Source: a virus. Taken from it: 59,836 nucleotides of DNA. Within the stretch, counting starts at the first letter, position 1. Each line of letters starts with the position of its first letter. Below are positions 48,412-55,473 of this stretch, piece after piece. A model generated the notes under the pieces. The model did no database searches. It was not told where the DNA came from and was given only the letters and a program-made list of their open reading frames with translations. The translations under genes were made by a program, and so were the position numbers. The DNA is taken from IMG/VR virus record IMGVR_UViG_3300026184_000061, positions 1 through 59,836 of that record. One strand, written 5' to 3'.

Positions 48412-49048
48412 TGGATTGCTCCTTTATTGGTGTAAGCGTTTCGCCCGGCATCAGGGCTCATCAGGGTAGGTGCCGTCCTACCGACGCACCCCTTTTTCAT
48501 CCGGAGGGGTGGCCGTCGCCGACAAGGCTCACGCTTTCGGGGATGTCCCGAGCTGGCTGATTCCGTACGCTGAACGTTCCGGGTCGCTACTCCGAAACGC
48601 TGTACGCTATAACATGGGGTGACTCACTCGCAGGTATCGCGCCTGGGGATTGCATCGCTGCAATCTGTCTTATGCTTGACGAGGACGATTTGGACGAGGT
48701 CCGAATGGAAAGGATCGCGGAAGTGTGCGCTGCAATGCGCGTCCGGTCTTTGCTTTGGGCATAGCTCCGCCCATGCTGCCTTGACGACAGTGCCGCAATC
48801 GTGCGGCCCGACCTAATTTCTAGTATGGCATTGCACCGCCACTTGTAACGCGCTGGCTCCATACTCGGTAACTTGGCCAGCGGGCCACAGCCTTTTCGGT
48901 GCGCCGCTATGGGGCTTAGGCTGCCGGGTACAGTGCGGGGGGCTTGCCCTATATAAGGTGTGCCGCGTGCCGTGCTGTACCGTTAAACAGTACCCTAGCG
49001 CATACCGCCAGGCAGTGCAAGCCCCTTCAAACCCTTGTTTTGGTTACT
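48412..49048. other. long untranslated region upstream of a small early operon
   Basis: The largest gene-free stretch in the early half. It holds a CACCCCT/AGGGGTG hairpin near 48487-48511, GC-rich segments near 48880-49020, and a TATATAA at 48951-48957. On the plus strand a frame ending at TAG 48764 contains ATG 48672 (start MLDEDDLDEVRMERIAEVCA) and is open some 35 codons upstream without an ATG, so a small antisense gene is possible. I see no convincing gene and no tRNA; a leader RNA or replication element is possible. Confidence 0.4.
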
Positions 49049-49096
49049 AAAAAAGCCCCCAAAACGGCCGCACCAAGCCGCCAGGGGGCGATTTTT
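49049..49096. terminator. bidirectional intrinsic terminator
   Basis: GCCCCC at 49055-49060 pairs with GGGGGC at 49084-49089, with an inner CGGC/GCCG helix. Six A on the left and five T on the right give T tracts in both directions. It ends the leftward transcript through 49183. Confidence 0.8.
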
Positions 49097-49161
49097 CGGT
49101 CATTTTGTGACCGGGTAGTGGTCAGTTTTTGAGCAGCTATTTCGCTCAGATTTTGATCAGC
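49097..49161. promoter_or_regulatory. three operator-like GGTCA-N5-TGA repeats
   Basis: A perfect GGTCA-TTTTG-TGACC lies at 49098-49112, GGTCA-GTTTT-TGAGC at 49120-49134 and GCTCA-GATTT-TGATC at 49144-49158, spaced 22 and 24 bases, i.e. about two helical turns. Related sites occur at 23922 and 54776-54807. They look like a cooperative binding array for a dimeric regulator. I see no clear promoter here. Confidence 0.5.
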
Positions 49162-49182
49162 GCCCAGGCCGTCCGGCGCGGC

Positions 49183-49755
49183 CTAGTACGCGGCCCACAG
49201 GTACTGAAAATTCATGGCCGTGTTGCGCGTGTTCCAGAACAACGTGGTCCAAAAGTTGAAGAACGGATACCGCGCACGTACGTCACCTAGGTCAAAAGCA
49301 TTGCCGTACACGACACTCTTCAGTTTCGCGTTCATCAGTTGTTTGCGGAACAATCGAGCGAAGAACCCATGGCGCCGATCACCTGTGATCAAGGTCTGAA
49401 TGTAATCACGTGACGTGGTGTCTTCGTTGGCATCGTCATCCAAGAACATCCACGGCAGTACCGCCAGTATAAATAGTGCAAAGCTCACGTCTCTTTTCCT
49501 GCGCAGTATATAGCCGGTTCTGCTCGGTTTCGTATGTCCAGGAGGTGTCGCCCTTAACAGCCAACTACGAACCGGCGGATCATACGTTGGTCGCCGCTGC
49601 CACAACCTGCCAAGCCAGTTTCTTTTCTCGTTCAGCAAGACATAGTTATAGACTACGCTCCGTGCCCAGGCTCGGAAAGGCGTAGCAGGGAAGACCATGA
49701 CGAGTCCCAGAATCTTCAGAAAGAAGGTGACAATGTTCAGCAGTAAGCTTTTCAT
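49183..49755 (-). CDS. early membrane protein, hypothetical
   Basis: A 190-residue protein from ATG 49755 (GAGGG upstream; overlaps the upstream stop). Hydrophobic spans at LLLNIVTFFLKILGLVMVF and VSFALFILAVLPWMFL flank a basic loop, and the end FWNTRNTAMNFQYLW resembles a motif of conserved phage membrane proteins. It may alter the host envelope. The function is not known. Confidence 0.55.
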   Translation of the reverse strand: MKSLLLNIVTFFLKILGLVMVFPATPFRAWARSVVYNYVLLNEKRNWLGRLWQRRPTYDPPVRSWLLRATPPGHTKPSRTGYILRRKRDVSFALFILAVLPWMFLDDDANEDTTSRDYIQTLITGDRRHGFFARLFRKQLMNAKLKSVVYGNAFDLGDVRARYPFFNFWTTLFWNTRNTAMNFQYLWAAY

Positions 49756-49916
49756 TTCGCAACCCTCTCGCAACAATACGCCTGAGTGGAATAGCGTACG
49801 CCGTCGTCACCTTTGACGATCATACCTCCTTCGCTGCTGATGTACTCCACAGTTCCTGCGGTTTTCTTGTAGCGCATTTGCACGCGCTCACCTTTTTTCA
49901 GTTTCTTCTTCGGCAT
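49752..49916 (-). CDS. small SH3/KOW-like protein
   Basis: A 54-residue frame from ATG 49916 with AAAGGAG upstream, overlapping the next start by 4 bp. A Lys-rich start (MPKKKLKKGERVQMRYKKTA) leads to strands GTVEYISSEGGMIVKGDD and GVRYSTQAYCC, the look of a tiny SH3-like barrel. It comes right after the APS kinase gene. Confidence 0.6.
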   Translation of the reverse strand: MPKKKLKKGERVQMRYKKTAGTVEYISSEGGMIVKGDDGVRYSTQAYCCERVAK

Positions 49917-49917
49917 G

Positions 49918-50526
49918 TCAGGCTCCTTTCTTGAAGGGATGTGCCGACGCTTTAATGAGTATCTTATCCATCAGCACGCCGATGATTGAATGGATGTGAC
50001 TGTCCAGATCGCCGGCGGCTGTGTTCAGGTATATATCCGGCTCCATCGGCGCTTCGTACGGTGCGTCCAGGCCGGTCAGCCCCTCTACGTCACCCATTTC
50101 CGCACGGGCGTACAACCCTTTCGGATCTCGGCTGGCGCACACACGCACGGGCGCATCGCAGTGAACCTCAAGGAAGTCCTTACCGAACAGCTTGCGCACT
50201 TCTTCTCGGTCGCGGGAGTATGGCGACACCATCGCTACGATTGTAATAGTACCCACACGGAGGAACTGATTGGCTACGGCAGCCACGCGCCGCACCGCTT
50301 CGTGTCGGTCAAGGCGTTGGAATCCCAGATCGCGGTTCAGATCTTCTCGGAGTTCGTCACCGTCTAGAACCGTTGACTTGAGCCCCATATCAAACAGCAG
50401 TTGGTCCAGCGCCTGCGCAATCGTGGTCTTCCCCGAAGCGGGTAGTCCCGTGAGCCAGACGATACAACCTCGGTGCTGATTGGCCTGCTCATGACTTTCG
50501 CGAACGTTGCGTACTTCTTCAGTCAT
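49918..50526 (-). CDS. cysC: adenylylsulfate (APS) kinase
   Basis: A 202-residue protein, ATG 50526 chosen. It has the full CysC pattern: Walker A GLPASGKT at 27-34, VLDGDELREDLNRDLGF, HEAVRRVAAVAN, VSPYSRDREEVR, then DPKGLYARAEMGDVEG and LTGLDAPYEAPMEPDI. CysC phosphorylates APS at the 3' position to give PAPS, the universal sulfuryl donor. The sulfotransferase-like protein at 29397 would use PAPS. No sulfate-reduction gene (CysH) is seen, so supplying sulfation is the likelier purpose than sulfur assimilation. Confidence 0.9.
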   Translation of the reverse strand: MTEEVRNVRESHEQANQHRGCIVWLTGLPASGKTTIAQALDQLLFDMGLKSTVLDGDELREDLNRDLGFQRLDRHEAVRRVAAVANQFLRVGTITIVAMVSPYSRDREEVRKLFGKDFLEVHCDAPVRVCASRDPKGLYARAEMGDVEGLTGLDAPYEAPMEPDIYLNTAAGDLDSHIHSIIGVLMDKILIKASAHPFKKGA

Positions 50527-50941
50527 TATCAATCCCCTTCAAAATGCCGTTCAGACGATCAGCCGCTTCGTCGTAAGGGGTAGCCGACTGAACCAATCGG
50601 TCCCGAACAAATTGTAGATCTTCTTTACTTACTAGCGTATAGCCTTCTGGAACGACTGTTTTCTGCTGTTGTAGTGACATACGTAACGCGACCATTCCGT
50701 TGTCTAGATCCACCCATTCGCCGACGCGTACAGACTTTCCATTTGAGTCGTGTACGTCGACAAAGTAGCTATGCCCTGGTCCTGGCGGCTTGTCGAATAC
50801 GACGTCTACATAATCAGGAGGAACTATTTCTGGGTCCGTCATTATATTCTCAAACAGATGCGAAATGAATTCCTTATCTTCAGTATTCTTCGCAGTTTGT
50901 GAAAGAGCCATCAGCATCCACCACAGTTTGGTTTTAGCCAT
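50519..50941 (-). CDS. hypothetical protein
   Basis: A 140-residue protein; ATG 50941 overlaps the upstream stop. It has VGEWVDLDNGMVALRMSLQQ and VPEGYTLVSKEDLQFVRDRL, the second a common C-terminal helix of phage proteins. It overlaps the APS kinase gene by 8 bp. Function unknown. Confidence 0.55.
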   Translation of the reverse strand: MAKTKLWWMLMALSQTAKNTEDKEFISHLFENIMTDPEIVPPDYVDVVFDKPPGPGHSYFVDVHDSNGKSVRVGEWVDLDNGMVALRMSLQQQKTVVPEGYTLVSKEDLQFVRDRLVQSATPYDEAADRLNGILKGIDND

Positions 50942-51173
50942 TTTTCTTCTCCTCGAGATCAGTTCGAGTTTCGATCGCTCGTTTAACGAACAGAAATTCT
51001 GGCCAGTCGCTTTCAACGACCAGGGCCTGAAACTGCCCCGGCACTCCACGCGACAGACGAGCTTGCGTTACTTTTTTAGTCACACTGACCAGGGCTTCCC
51101 ATTCTTCGTTGGTCAATCCCGCCGCTTCGATGTCCTTGACCTTAAAGATGATATAACGACGTTCCCATTCCAT
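50934..51173 (-). CDS. small conserved early protein
   Basis: A 79-residue protein with the pattern RRYIIFKVKDIEAAGLTNEE and ALVVESDWPEFLFVKRAIE. Similar small alpha/beta proteins occur in many phages without known function. It overlaps the next gene by 8 bp. Confidence 0.55.
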   Translation of the reverse strand: MEWERRYIIFKVKDIEAAGLTNEEWEALVSVTKKVTQARLSRGVPGQFQALVVESDWPEFLFVKRAIETRTDLEEKKNG

Positions 51174-51174
51174 C

Positions 51175-51411
51175 TCAGAGTCTCCTCATGATGTCGGTGA
51201 TTGCCAGGATCTCTTTCTTGAATTTATCCACACCTTGGGTATCGCCACGTTTGTCAGCGTCCCGTAAGTAGTCGATCGTATTCAGCAAATCCTGACGACA
51301 ACGATTCAACATCTTCGCCCGCTGTACGCGCTTGTAATAGGCAATCATCATGATGACAACCGCCACGACGATGATGTTGACTGCAATCACGAAACTGTTC
51401 GGCCCTAGCAT
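51175..51411 (-). CDS. small membrane protein with cytoplasmic helix
   Basis: A 78-residue protein; ATG 51411 overlaps the exonuclease stop by 7 bp (an in-frame ATG at 51438 is less likely). One span (FVIAVNIIVVAVVIMMIAYY) is followed by a charged helix (RCRQDLLNTIDYLRDADKRG). Function unknown. Confidence 0.5.
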   Translation of the reverse strand: MLGPNSFVIAVNIIVVAVVIMMIAYYKRVQRAKMLNRCRQDLLNTIDYLRDADKRGDTQGVDKFKKEILAITDIMRRL

Positions 51412-51968
51412 TTCCACGTCCCCCGCAGCTTGCGCCATGCACGACTAATCACTTCCGCCTGAAACACCGCGTCATCCAGGGCGTTGTGGTGCGTACCTTC
51501 GCGCTTCAAGTCGTTTTTGTCAACGGCAGCAACATCTACGATCGTACGCATGTCTCGGATATTCCAGAACTCCCACGGCGGCAGCAGCTTACATCCCTGG
51601 AAGGCGTGCTCCAGGATTGAGATATCGAATGTCGCACCGTTACCCCACGGCTTGACACGCTTCTTTTCTTCGATCCCAAGCATCCAAGTGTGCATGTTCG
51701 TCAGTGCGTCCGGCAGCGGTATACCGTCGGCGTTCTTATTAATCAACGCCAACCGCGCTTCTTCGCTTTGCTTCAGCCACCACTGCATCGTTCCCGGCTG
51801 TAGCGCCCGACCGAGTTCTACGTTGCTGTGCCAATCCACGTTCAGGTAGAACTTGTCGAAGATAGTGCCGTCGTCGATGTTGAAGGCCGCAACGCCGATG
51901 GCAATCACAGGCGCGTTGAACGACAGACCCAATGTTTCCAGATCAATGCTGAATTGAATATTATCCAC
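51405..51968 (-). CDS. 3'-5' exonuclease, DnaQ-like (DEDDh)
   Basis: A 187-residue protein from GTG 51968, which has GAGGAG at good distance. Motif I FSIDLETLG, motif II KPWGNGATFDISIL and motif III HHNALDDAVFQAEVI give the DEDDh catalytic set. Related phage enzymes trim RNA or DNA 3' ends; proofreading or recombination roles are possible, as the polymerase already has its own exonuclease. Confidence 0.82.
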   Translation of the reverse strand: MDNIQFSIDLETLGLSFNAPVIAIGVAAFNIDDGTIFDKFYLNVDWHSNVELGRALQPGTMQWWLKQSEEARLALINKNADGIPLPDALTNMHTWMLGIEEKKRVKPWGNGATFDISILEHAFQGCKLLPPWEFWNIRDMRTIVDVAAVDKNDLKREGTHHNALDDAVFQAEVISRAWRKLRGTWKC

Positions 51969-51981
51969 TTGGCTCTCCTCT

Positions 51982-52164
51982 TTAGTTTCGCGGAGCGACA
52001 ACTCGCTCCCAGACATCGTTGATCATTTCTACCTGGCGAGTGTACAACTCGTCTCCATCCTCTATCTGGCGCTTGTACGCCTTTAAGCAGTCACGCTCCC
52101 AATTTGACATATTCTCTGGGTAGCGTAGACATTCGTCAATCATGCACAATGTTTCCACGCTCAT
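51982..52164 (-). CDS. small hypothetical protein
   Basis: A 60-residue helical protein (SNWERDCLKAYKRQIEDGDE core) with two Cys. It overlaps the upstream gene by 4 bp and ends 13 bases before the exonuclease start. Confidence 0.5.
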   Translation of the reverse strand: MSVETLCMIDECLRYPENMSNWERDCLKAYKRQIEDGDELYTRQVEMINDVWERVVAPRN

Positions 52165-52541
52165 CTCCGAGTTCCCCCGTCATGAAAGAAAAGAACCTGC
52201 GCCGGTAAGCCCGCGCCGAACAGCATATTGCTCACACCGCTTCGCAGGTGCGTGCAGAAGTAATAGTCTGGGCGACTGTACTCGCCGAACTTCGGCACGT
52301 TTTCTCCAATCCCCAATAACCAGTTCCGAACCCGCTCGGTTTCATAATTAGAAATAGGTACGCCTTCTACGACGACTGCGTCCAGGTTCTTTTCGTCGAA
52401 GGCGCGAAGCAATCCAGGATTTGGGGTTATTAGTTGTATCAGATCAACTATGATCAGATCACCCTTACGTCGCGCTTCTTTCATCGCTTCCGCAGTAGCG
52501 CCGCTACCTTGTGCTCCGGTGTAGATGTAAATCTTGTTCAC
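52161..52541 (-). CDS. P-loop-like hypothetical protein
   Basis: A 126-residue protein beginning MNKIYIYTGAQGSGATAEAM, which has the glycine-rich loop shape of a P-loop but lacks the Lys. Later KGDLIIVDLIQLITPNP and DAVVVEGVPIS give a Rossmann-like order. It may bind a nucleotide or be a degenerate kinase. It lies directly downstream of the primase gene with 4 bp overlap. Confidence 0.55.
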   Translation of the reverse strand: MNKIYIYTGAQGSGATAEAMKEARRKGDLIIVDLIQLITPNPGLLRAFDEKNLDAVVVEGVPISNYETERVRNWLLGIGENVPKFGEYSRPDYYFCTHLRSGVSNMLFGAGLPAQVLFFHDGGTRR

Positions 52542-54568
52542 TTCCCCTTACCTCCTTTGATGACCTTGAACTTCTCAGTCTTCTTTTCGGCGTTGGCTTT
52601 GTCCAAAGGGCTGCGACTTCGTTCGTACTCCTTGGCCCACAACCTCGTTTCTTTGCGATTCCATTTATGGGGGTCGCGAATGGCCCACAGCCTCACGCGT
52701 TGTCCATTGCCCATGTAGCCTTGTCGCTGAGCAGGAAACCCCGCCCGACGCAGCGCCCCACCCAAAGCCTTTTCGGTCGTACGTTTCATACCGTCAGGGT
52801 CGTATAGAAAAATGAGCTCCTTGCTGGTAAACATGGCCCGCTCTATCGGCACGCCGTTCACCGTCAAGGTGCTGTCAGGATCGCTGTATAATTGATGGGC
52901 GAAATTGTCCAGGTCCGAACGAGAAAGGTCGATCATATCCATCTTCGCCGAAGTCATCATGGCGTGCGCCTTGGGGTTGAACCCTTCTAGGCTGACTTCG
53001 TTCATGAGATGGTAGAGGAGGTGGGACGCGCCGTCTTCGTGATTGATCCAATGGTCAATGCGATCGTAGAAGCTCATCGGCTTCGGTTTCGCAGTTATTT
53101 CATGCACGGCCACTCGTCGGTCGTTGGTCTCTATGAACAAGGCGTCTGCGTAGTTACTGGTGAAGAACCAATTAGTGCAGTCGCGTAGATTATAATGCGG
53201 TTGGAATTTTTCGTTGATCAGGACTGATTCCTGAGTAATGAGGTCTCGCAGTTTCGCCGCTTCTCTTCGTTTGTCTGATGCGGTCACCTCTTCGCCCATG
53301 ATGAACTGCTTCCCGGCCATCCAGCCGTTGTGCGAAGCGTGCAGGTGCTCTTGACCGATTTTGACGAAGTTACTTTCGCCATAGACACGGCCCATGATAT
53401 AGCCGATGAATGATTTGCCCGTACCGTGCGCGTTGCTGTGCAGTAGTACACAGGAATTCAACTTCGTACCAGGGTGTTGGATCGGATAAGCCAGCCATTG
53501 AATAAACCATTTTTTAAACTTCTTGTCTTCGCTGAAGATGAAGTCCAACAGGTCGTTCCAAGGTTTGATGTTCCCACGCTTCGGTTCCACGCCCCAACCT
53601 GTCCAGGTGTTCAGGTAGTTGTCTTCGGTAATCTGCGGTTCCCCCGGTGCGTACTTCAGTCCTCGGTGCGTGCGCCGCAGCGGCCATGATATCCATTCTT
53701 TCGCCGTACTGACTTTTTTCATATCCCCCGAAGCGGTGAAAGCTACGTGCTGCCGCGTAGCCAAGACCGCGTTGACCAACTTGGTTTCGTTCCACATCTT
53801 CCGAGTACTGAATTCGTAGAACGCGCCGTGTTCTTCAATATAGGCAACCTCGTCGTTGAGCGCCCAGAGCATCGCGCTTTCTTCGTAGGCTACTACATTG
53901 ATATCGTCGACGTCTCCCCCGTCTACGATATAATCGTCTAAGCCTGCTTTCGCTACTTCGCCCGCCGGTACAGGCGGCGCAGGTACTGAACCAATGAAGA
54001 CCTGAGCGCCGAGAGCTGTCAGTTCATCGGCGAGCTTGCGAATGGCTTGTAGAATATTTTGATTCGTGTTCATGTCACTGTCGAACACCAACCAAACTGG
54101 ACGTTCTTCCCATTTAATAAGGTCGAAGTCTTCGATCAAATTCTGACGATGCTTCTTACTGCGAAACGACCACACGCCGCCCAGTCCTATGCAAGGGACG
54201 CCGGACTTGCAAGTCGTCGCAGCTTTTTTCTCACCTTCGGTGATAACAATGCGTTCTTCGGTATCTTCGCCGATGCCTTCCCAATCCATGAGCGGAGGAA
54301 AGTAGAGCCTCGGTGCGGTGCCGCTCGGCTGTTGATAGCGTATTAGCTTCTTACTAAAAGGCTGCTTGACCGGCTCCAAGAAACGGAGTCGGTAAAAATC
54401 GGTAAGCTTTCCTGATGGATCAGGATATGGAATTTTGTAAGATAGGACCTTATGTCGTCCCCCGGTCAACTTGCCGGTTTGCTCAGCGGATAGAAGCTTC
54501 AGCTTCAGTTTCTTCGCATCGTTGGCGCTGAGTCCAGAGCGAGCGAGATCCTCAAGGACTTCTTTCAC
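52538..54568 (-). CDS. primase-helicase, DUF3854 (TOPRIM-like) plus DUF5906
   Basis: A 676-residue protein starting at GTG 54568. The N-terminal third has a DUF3854 TOPRIM-like core (IVITEGEKKAATTCKSG near residue 109, and VWLVFDSD). The C-terminal half has a viral helicase ATPase: LHSNAHGTGKSFIGY near residue 380, KQFIMGEEVTASDK, and WFFTSNYADALFIETNDRR. It is the first gene of the leftward early operon and probably primes and unwinds at the nearby origin candidate. Confidence 0.85.
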   Translation of the reverse strand: MKEVLEDLARSGLSANDAKKLKLKLLSAEQTGKLTGGRHKVLSYKIPYPDPSGKLTDFYRLRFLEPVKQPFSKKLIRYQQPSGTAPRLYFPPLMDWEGIGEDTEERIVITEGEKKAATTCKSGVPCIGLGGVWSFRSKKHRQNLIEDFDLIKWEERPVWLVFDSDMNTNQNILQAIRKLADELTALGAQVFIGSVPAPPVPAGEVAKAGLDDYIVDGGDVDDINVVAYEESAMLWALNDEVAYIEEHGAFYEFSTRKMWNETKLVNAVLATRQHVAFTASGDMKKVSTAKEWISWPLRRTHRGLKYAPGEPQITEDNYLNTWTGWGVEPKRGNIKPWNDLLDFIFSEDKKFKKWFIQWLAYPIQHPGTKLNSCVLLHSNAHGTGKSFIGYIMGRVYGESNFVKIGQEHLHASHNGWMAGKQFIMGEEVTASDKRREAAKLRDLITQESVLINEKFQPHYNLRDCTNWFFTSNYADALFIETNDRRVAVHEITAKPKPMSFYDRIDHWINHEDGASHLLYHLMNEVSLEGFNPKAHAMMTSAKMDMIDLSRSDLDNFAHQLYSDPDSTLTVNGVPIERAMFTSKELIFLYDPDGMKRTTEKALGGALRRAGFPAQRQGYMGNGQRVRLWAIRDPHKWNRKETRLWAKEYERSRSPLDKANAEKKTEKFKVIKGGKGK

Positions 54569-54611
54569 GACGGATTCTCCATCTTATAATTCGTAAAAAA
54601 TGCCGCGCCAC
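54552..54611 (-). CDS. candidate leader peptide overlapping the primase start
   Basis: GTG 54611 has a near-perfect ribosome site (AGGAGGAG at 54623-54616) and opens a 19-codon Arg-rich frame (ARHFLRIIRWRIRRERSP after the start) that ends at TGA 54552, inside the primase gene. Its start lies in the 3' arm of the leader hairpin. Translation could couple to primase or control the hairpin. Confidence 0.35.
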   Translation of the reverse strand: MARHFLRIIRWRIRRERSP

Positions 54612-54684
54612 GTCTCTCCTCCTCTAAGGTTCGACAAGGGGGGAGAGCCAAGACCGGAGTCGGAGATATACGACGTGGCGCGGC
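54595..54684 (-). promoter_or_regulatory. leader hairpin followed by T run (possible attenuator)
   Basis: GCCGCGCCACGTC at 54602-54614 and GACGTGGCGCGGC at 54672-54684 pair perfectly over 13 bp. In the leftward RNA the stem is followed by ATTTTTT (54601-54595), an intrinsic-terminator form, between the promoter and the primase start. A ribosome site sits in the loop side. The 57-base interior is rich in purine/pyrimidine tracts that could form alternatives. Confidence 0.6.
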
Positions 54685-54726
54685 CAACAACGTTGTCTAG
54701 TGCCCCAGGCGGGTACACTAGCGGCA

Positions 54727-54756
54727 AATATACTGTGAAACGGTGCACCCCTGCAA
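54727..54756 (-). promoter_or_regulatory. candidate early leftward promoter
   Basis: On the minus strand TTGCAG (54756-54751) and TATATT (54732-54727) are 18 bases apart. A start near 54720 would give a 150-base leader containing the hairpin. The operator-like palindrome lies upstream, centred near -71. The -35 is weak, which fits dependence on an activator. Confidence 0.5.
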
Positions 54757-54775
54757 CTACCAATTTTTAGCCAGC

Positions 54776-54807
54776 GGTCACTGTTTGATCTGGATCAAAA
54801 CGTGACC
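54776..54807. promoter_or_regulatory. 32-bp operator-like palindrome
   Basis: Two 15-bp arms, GGTCACTGTTTGATC and GATCAAAACGTGACC, separated by TG; each arm matches the site type GGTCA-N5-TGATC seen elsewhere. The centre TTGAT-CTGG-ATCAA also fits the FNR/Anr box exactly. It lies between the early promoter and the iteron array. Confidence 0.6.
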
Positions 54808-54902
54808 AAACAAAATTTTTACGCTTGATTTCGGAGCACTTTGATCTGAGTACGGGGGAGCTGCGACGCGTTGCGCGAAAACTCTCGGAATGGTCCGATT
54901 TT

Positions 54903-55286
54903 AACTCACGTTGGCCCTGGTGGGGTGCGAGATAGATCGGAGCTATTTCGCGGATGGGTGAAAAAGGTCGGATAACTCAGGTTCGAAGGCCTATAACACA
55001 CGTTTAACTCACGTTTTTTGGCATTAGGAAATTCTGCACTTAGATCGAGTATTCTCTGGGATAATTAAAATTTTAACTCGCTTTACTCACTTTACTCACG
55101 TTCGACGCGAACGCATTTATATATCCCCAGCCAGGGCCCTCCCCATCGAAGTTCTAATTTCTTTCCTAAAGTGAGTAAAGTGAGTTAAAAAATAGATATT
55201 CCCTATAAATACTCGAATAAACCTCCGAATTTCCGTTTGGCTCGAACGTGAGTTTTAACTCACGTTGTACCCGAGTAACGTGAGTT
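54903..55286. repeat. iteron-like array of AACTCACGTT (candidate origin)
   Basis: Exact AACTCACGTT at 54903-54912, 55006-55015 and 55257-55266, and its reverse AACGTGAGTT at 55245-55254 and 55277-55286. The copies at 55245 and 55257 make a perfect 22-bp palindrome. One-mismatch copies lie at 54974, 54995 and 55093. A TTTACTCAC doublet at 55082-55099 is mirrored by GTGAGTAAAGTGAGTT at 55171-55186 around an AT-rich, TATATA-containing segment. The rest of this 900-base region holds no gene. Iterons plus AT-rich DNA suggest a replication origin; an operator array is the alternative. Confidence 0.7.
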
Positions 55287-55406
55287 ATTTCGCTGTCGTC
55301 CTCCCCCACCCATTCGAGCGTCGACTCACCCAAGCACGATCTATGCTACCCGAACGAAGTTACTCCGATATTGCGTCCCCAGGGCCTTGTGCCCCGCACC
55401 CGCGTA

Positions 55407-55436
55407 TTGTCCCCGCCTACTGGTTTTAGGTAGTAT
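55407..55436 (+). promoter_or_regulatory. candidate rightward promoter for the packaging operon
   Basis: TTGTCC at 55407-55412 and TAGTAT at 55431-55436 with 18-base spacing, about 38 bases before the GTG of the small terminase gene. Match to the sigma-70 consensus is moderate. Confidence 0.4.
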
Positions 55437-55473
55437 ATTCACCATCGTTGGTCAATCAGTAGCAGGGGGCTCC

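Noticed and set aside
48587-48862. 91-codon minus frame in the long intergenic region
   Set aside because: Ser/Arg-rich with no ribosome site; the plus-strand frame opposite has a more protein-like pattern.
47443-49200. tRNA or tmRNA in the gene-poor early regions
   Set aside because: I found hairpins but no cloverleaf with T-loop and acceptor stem.
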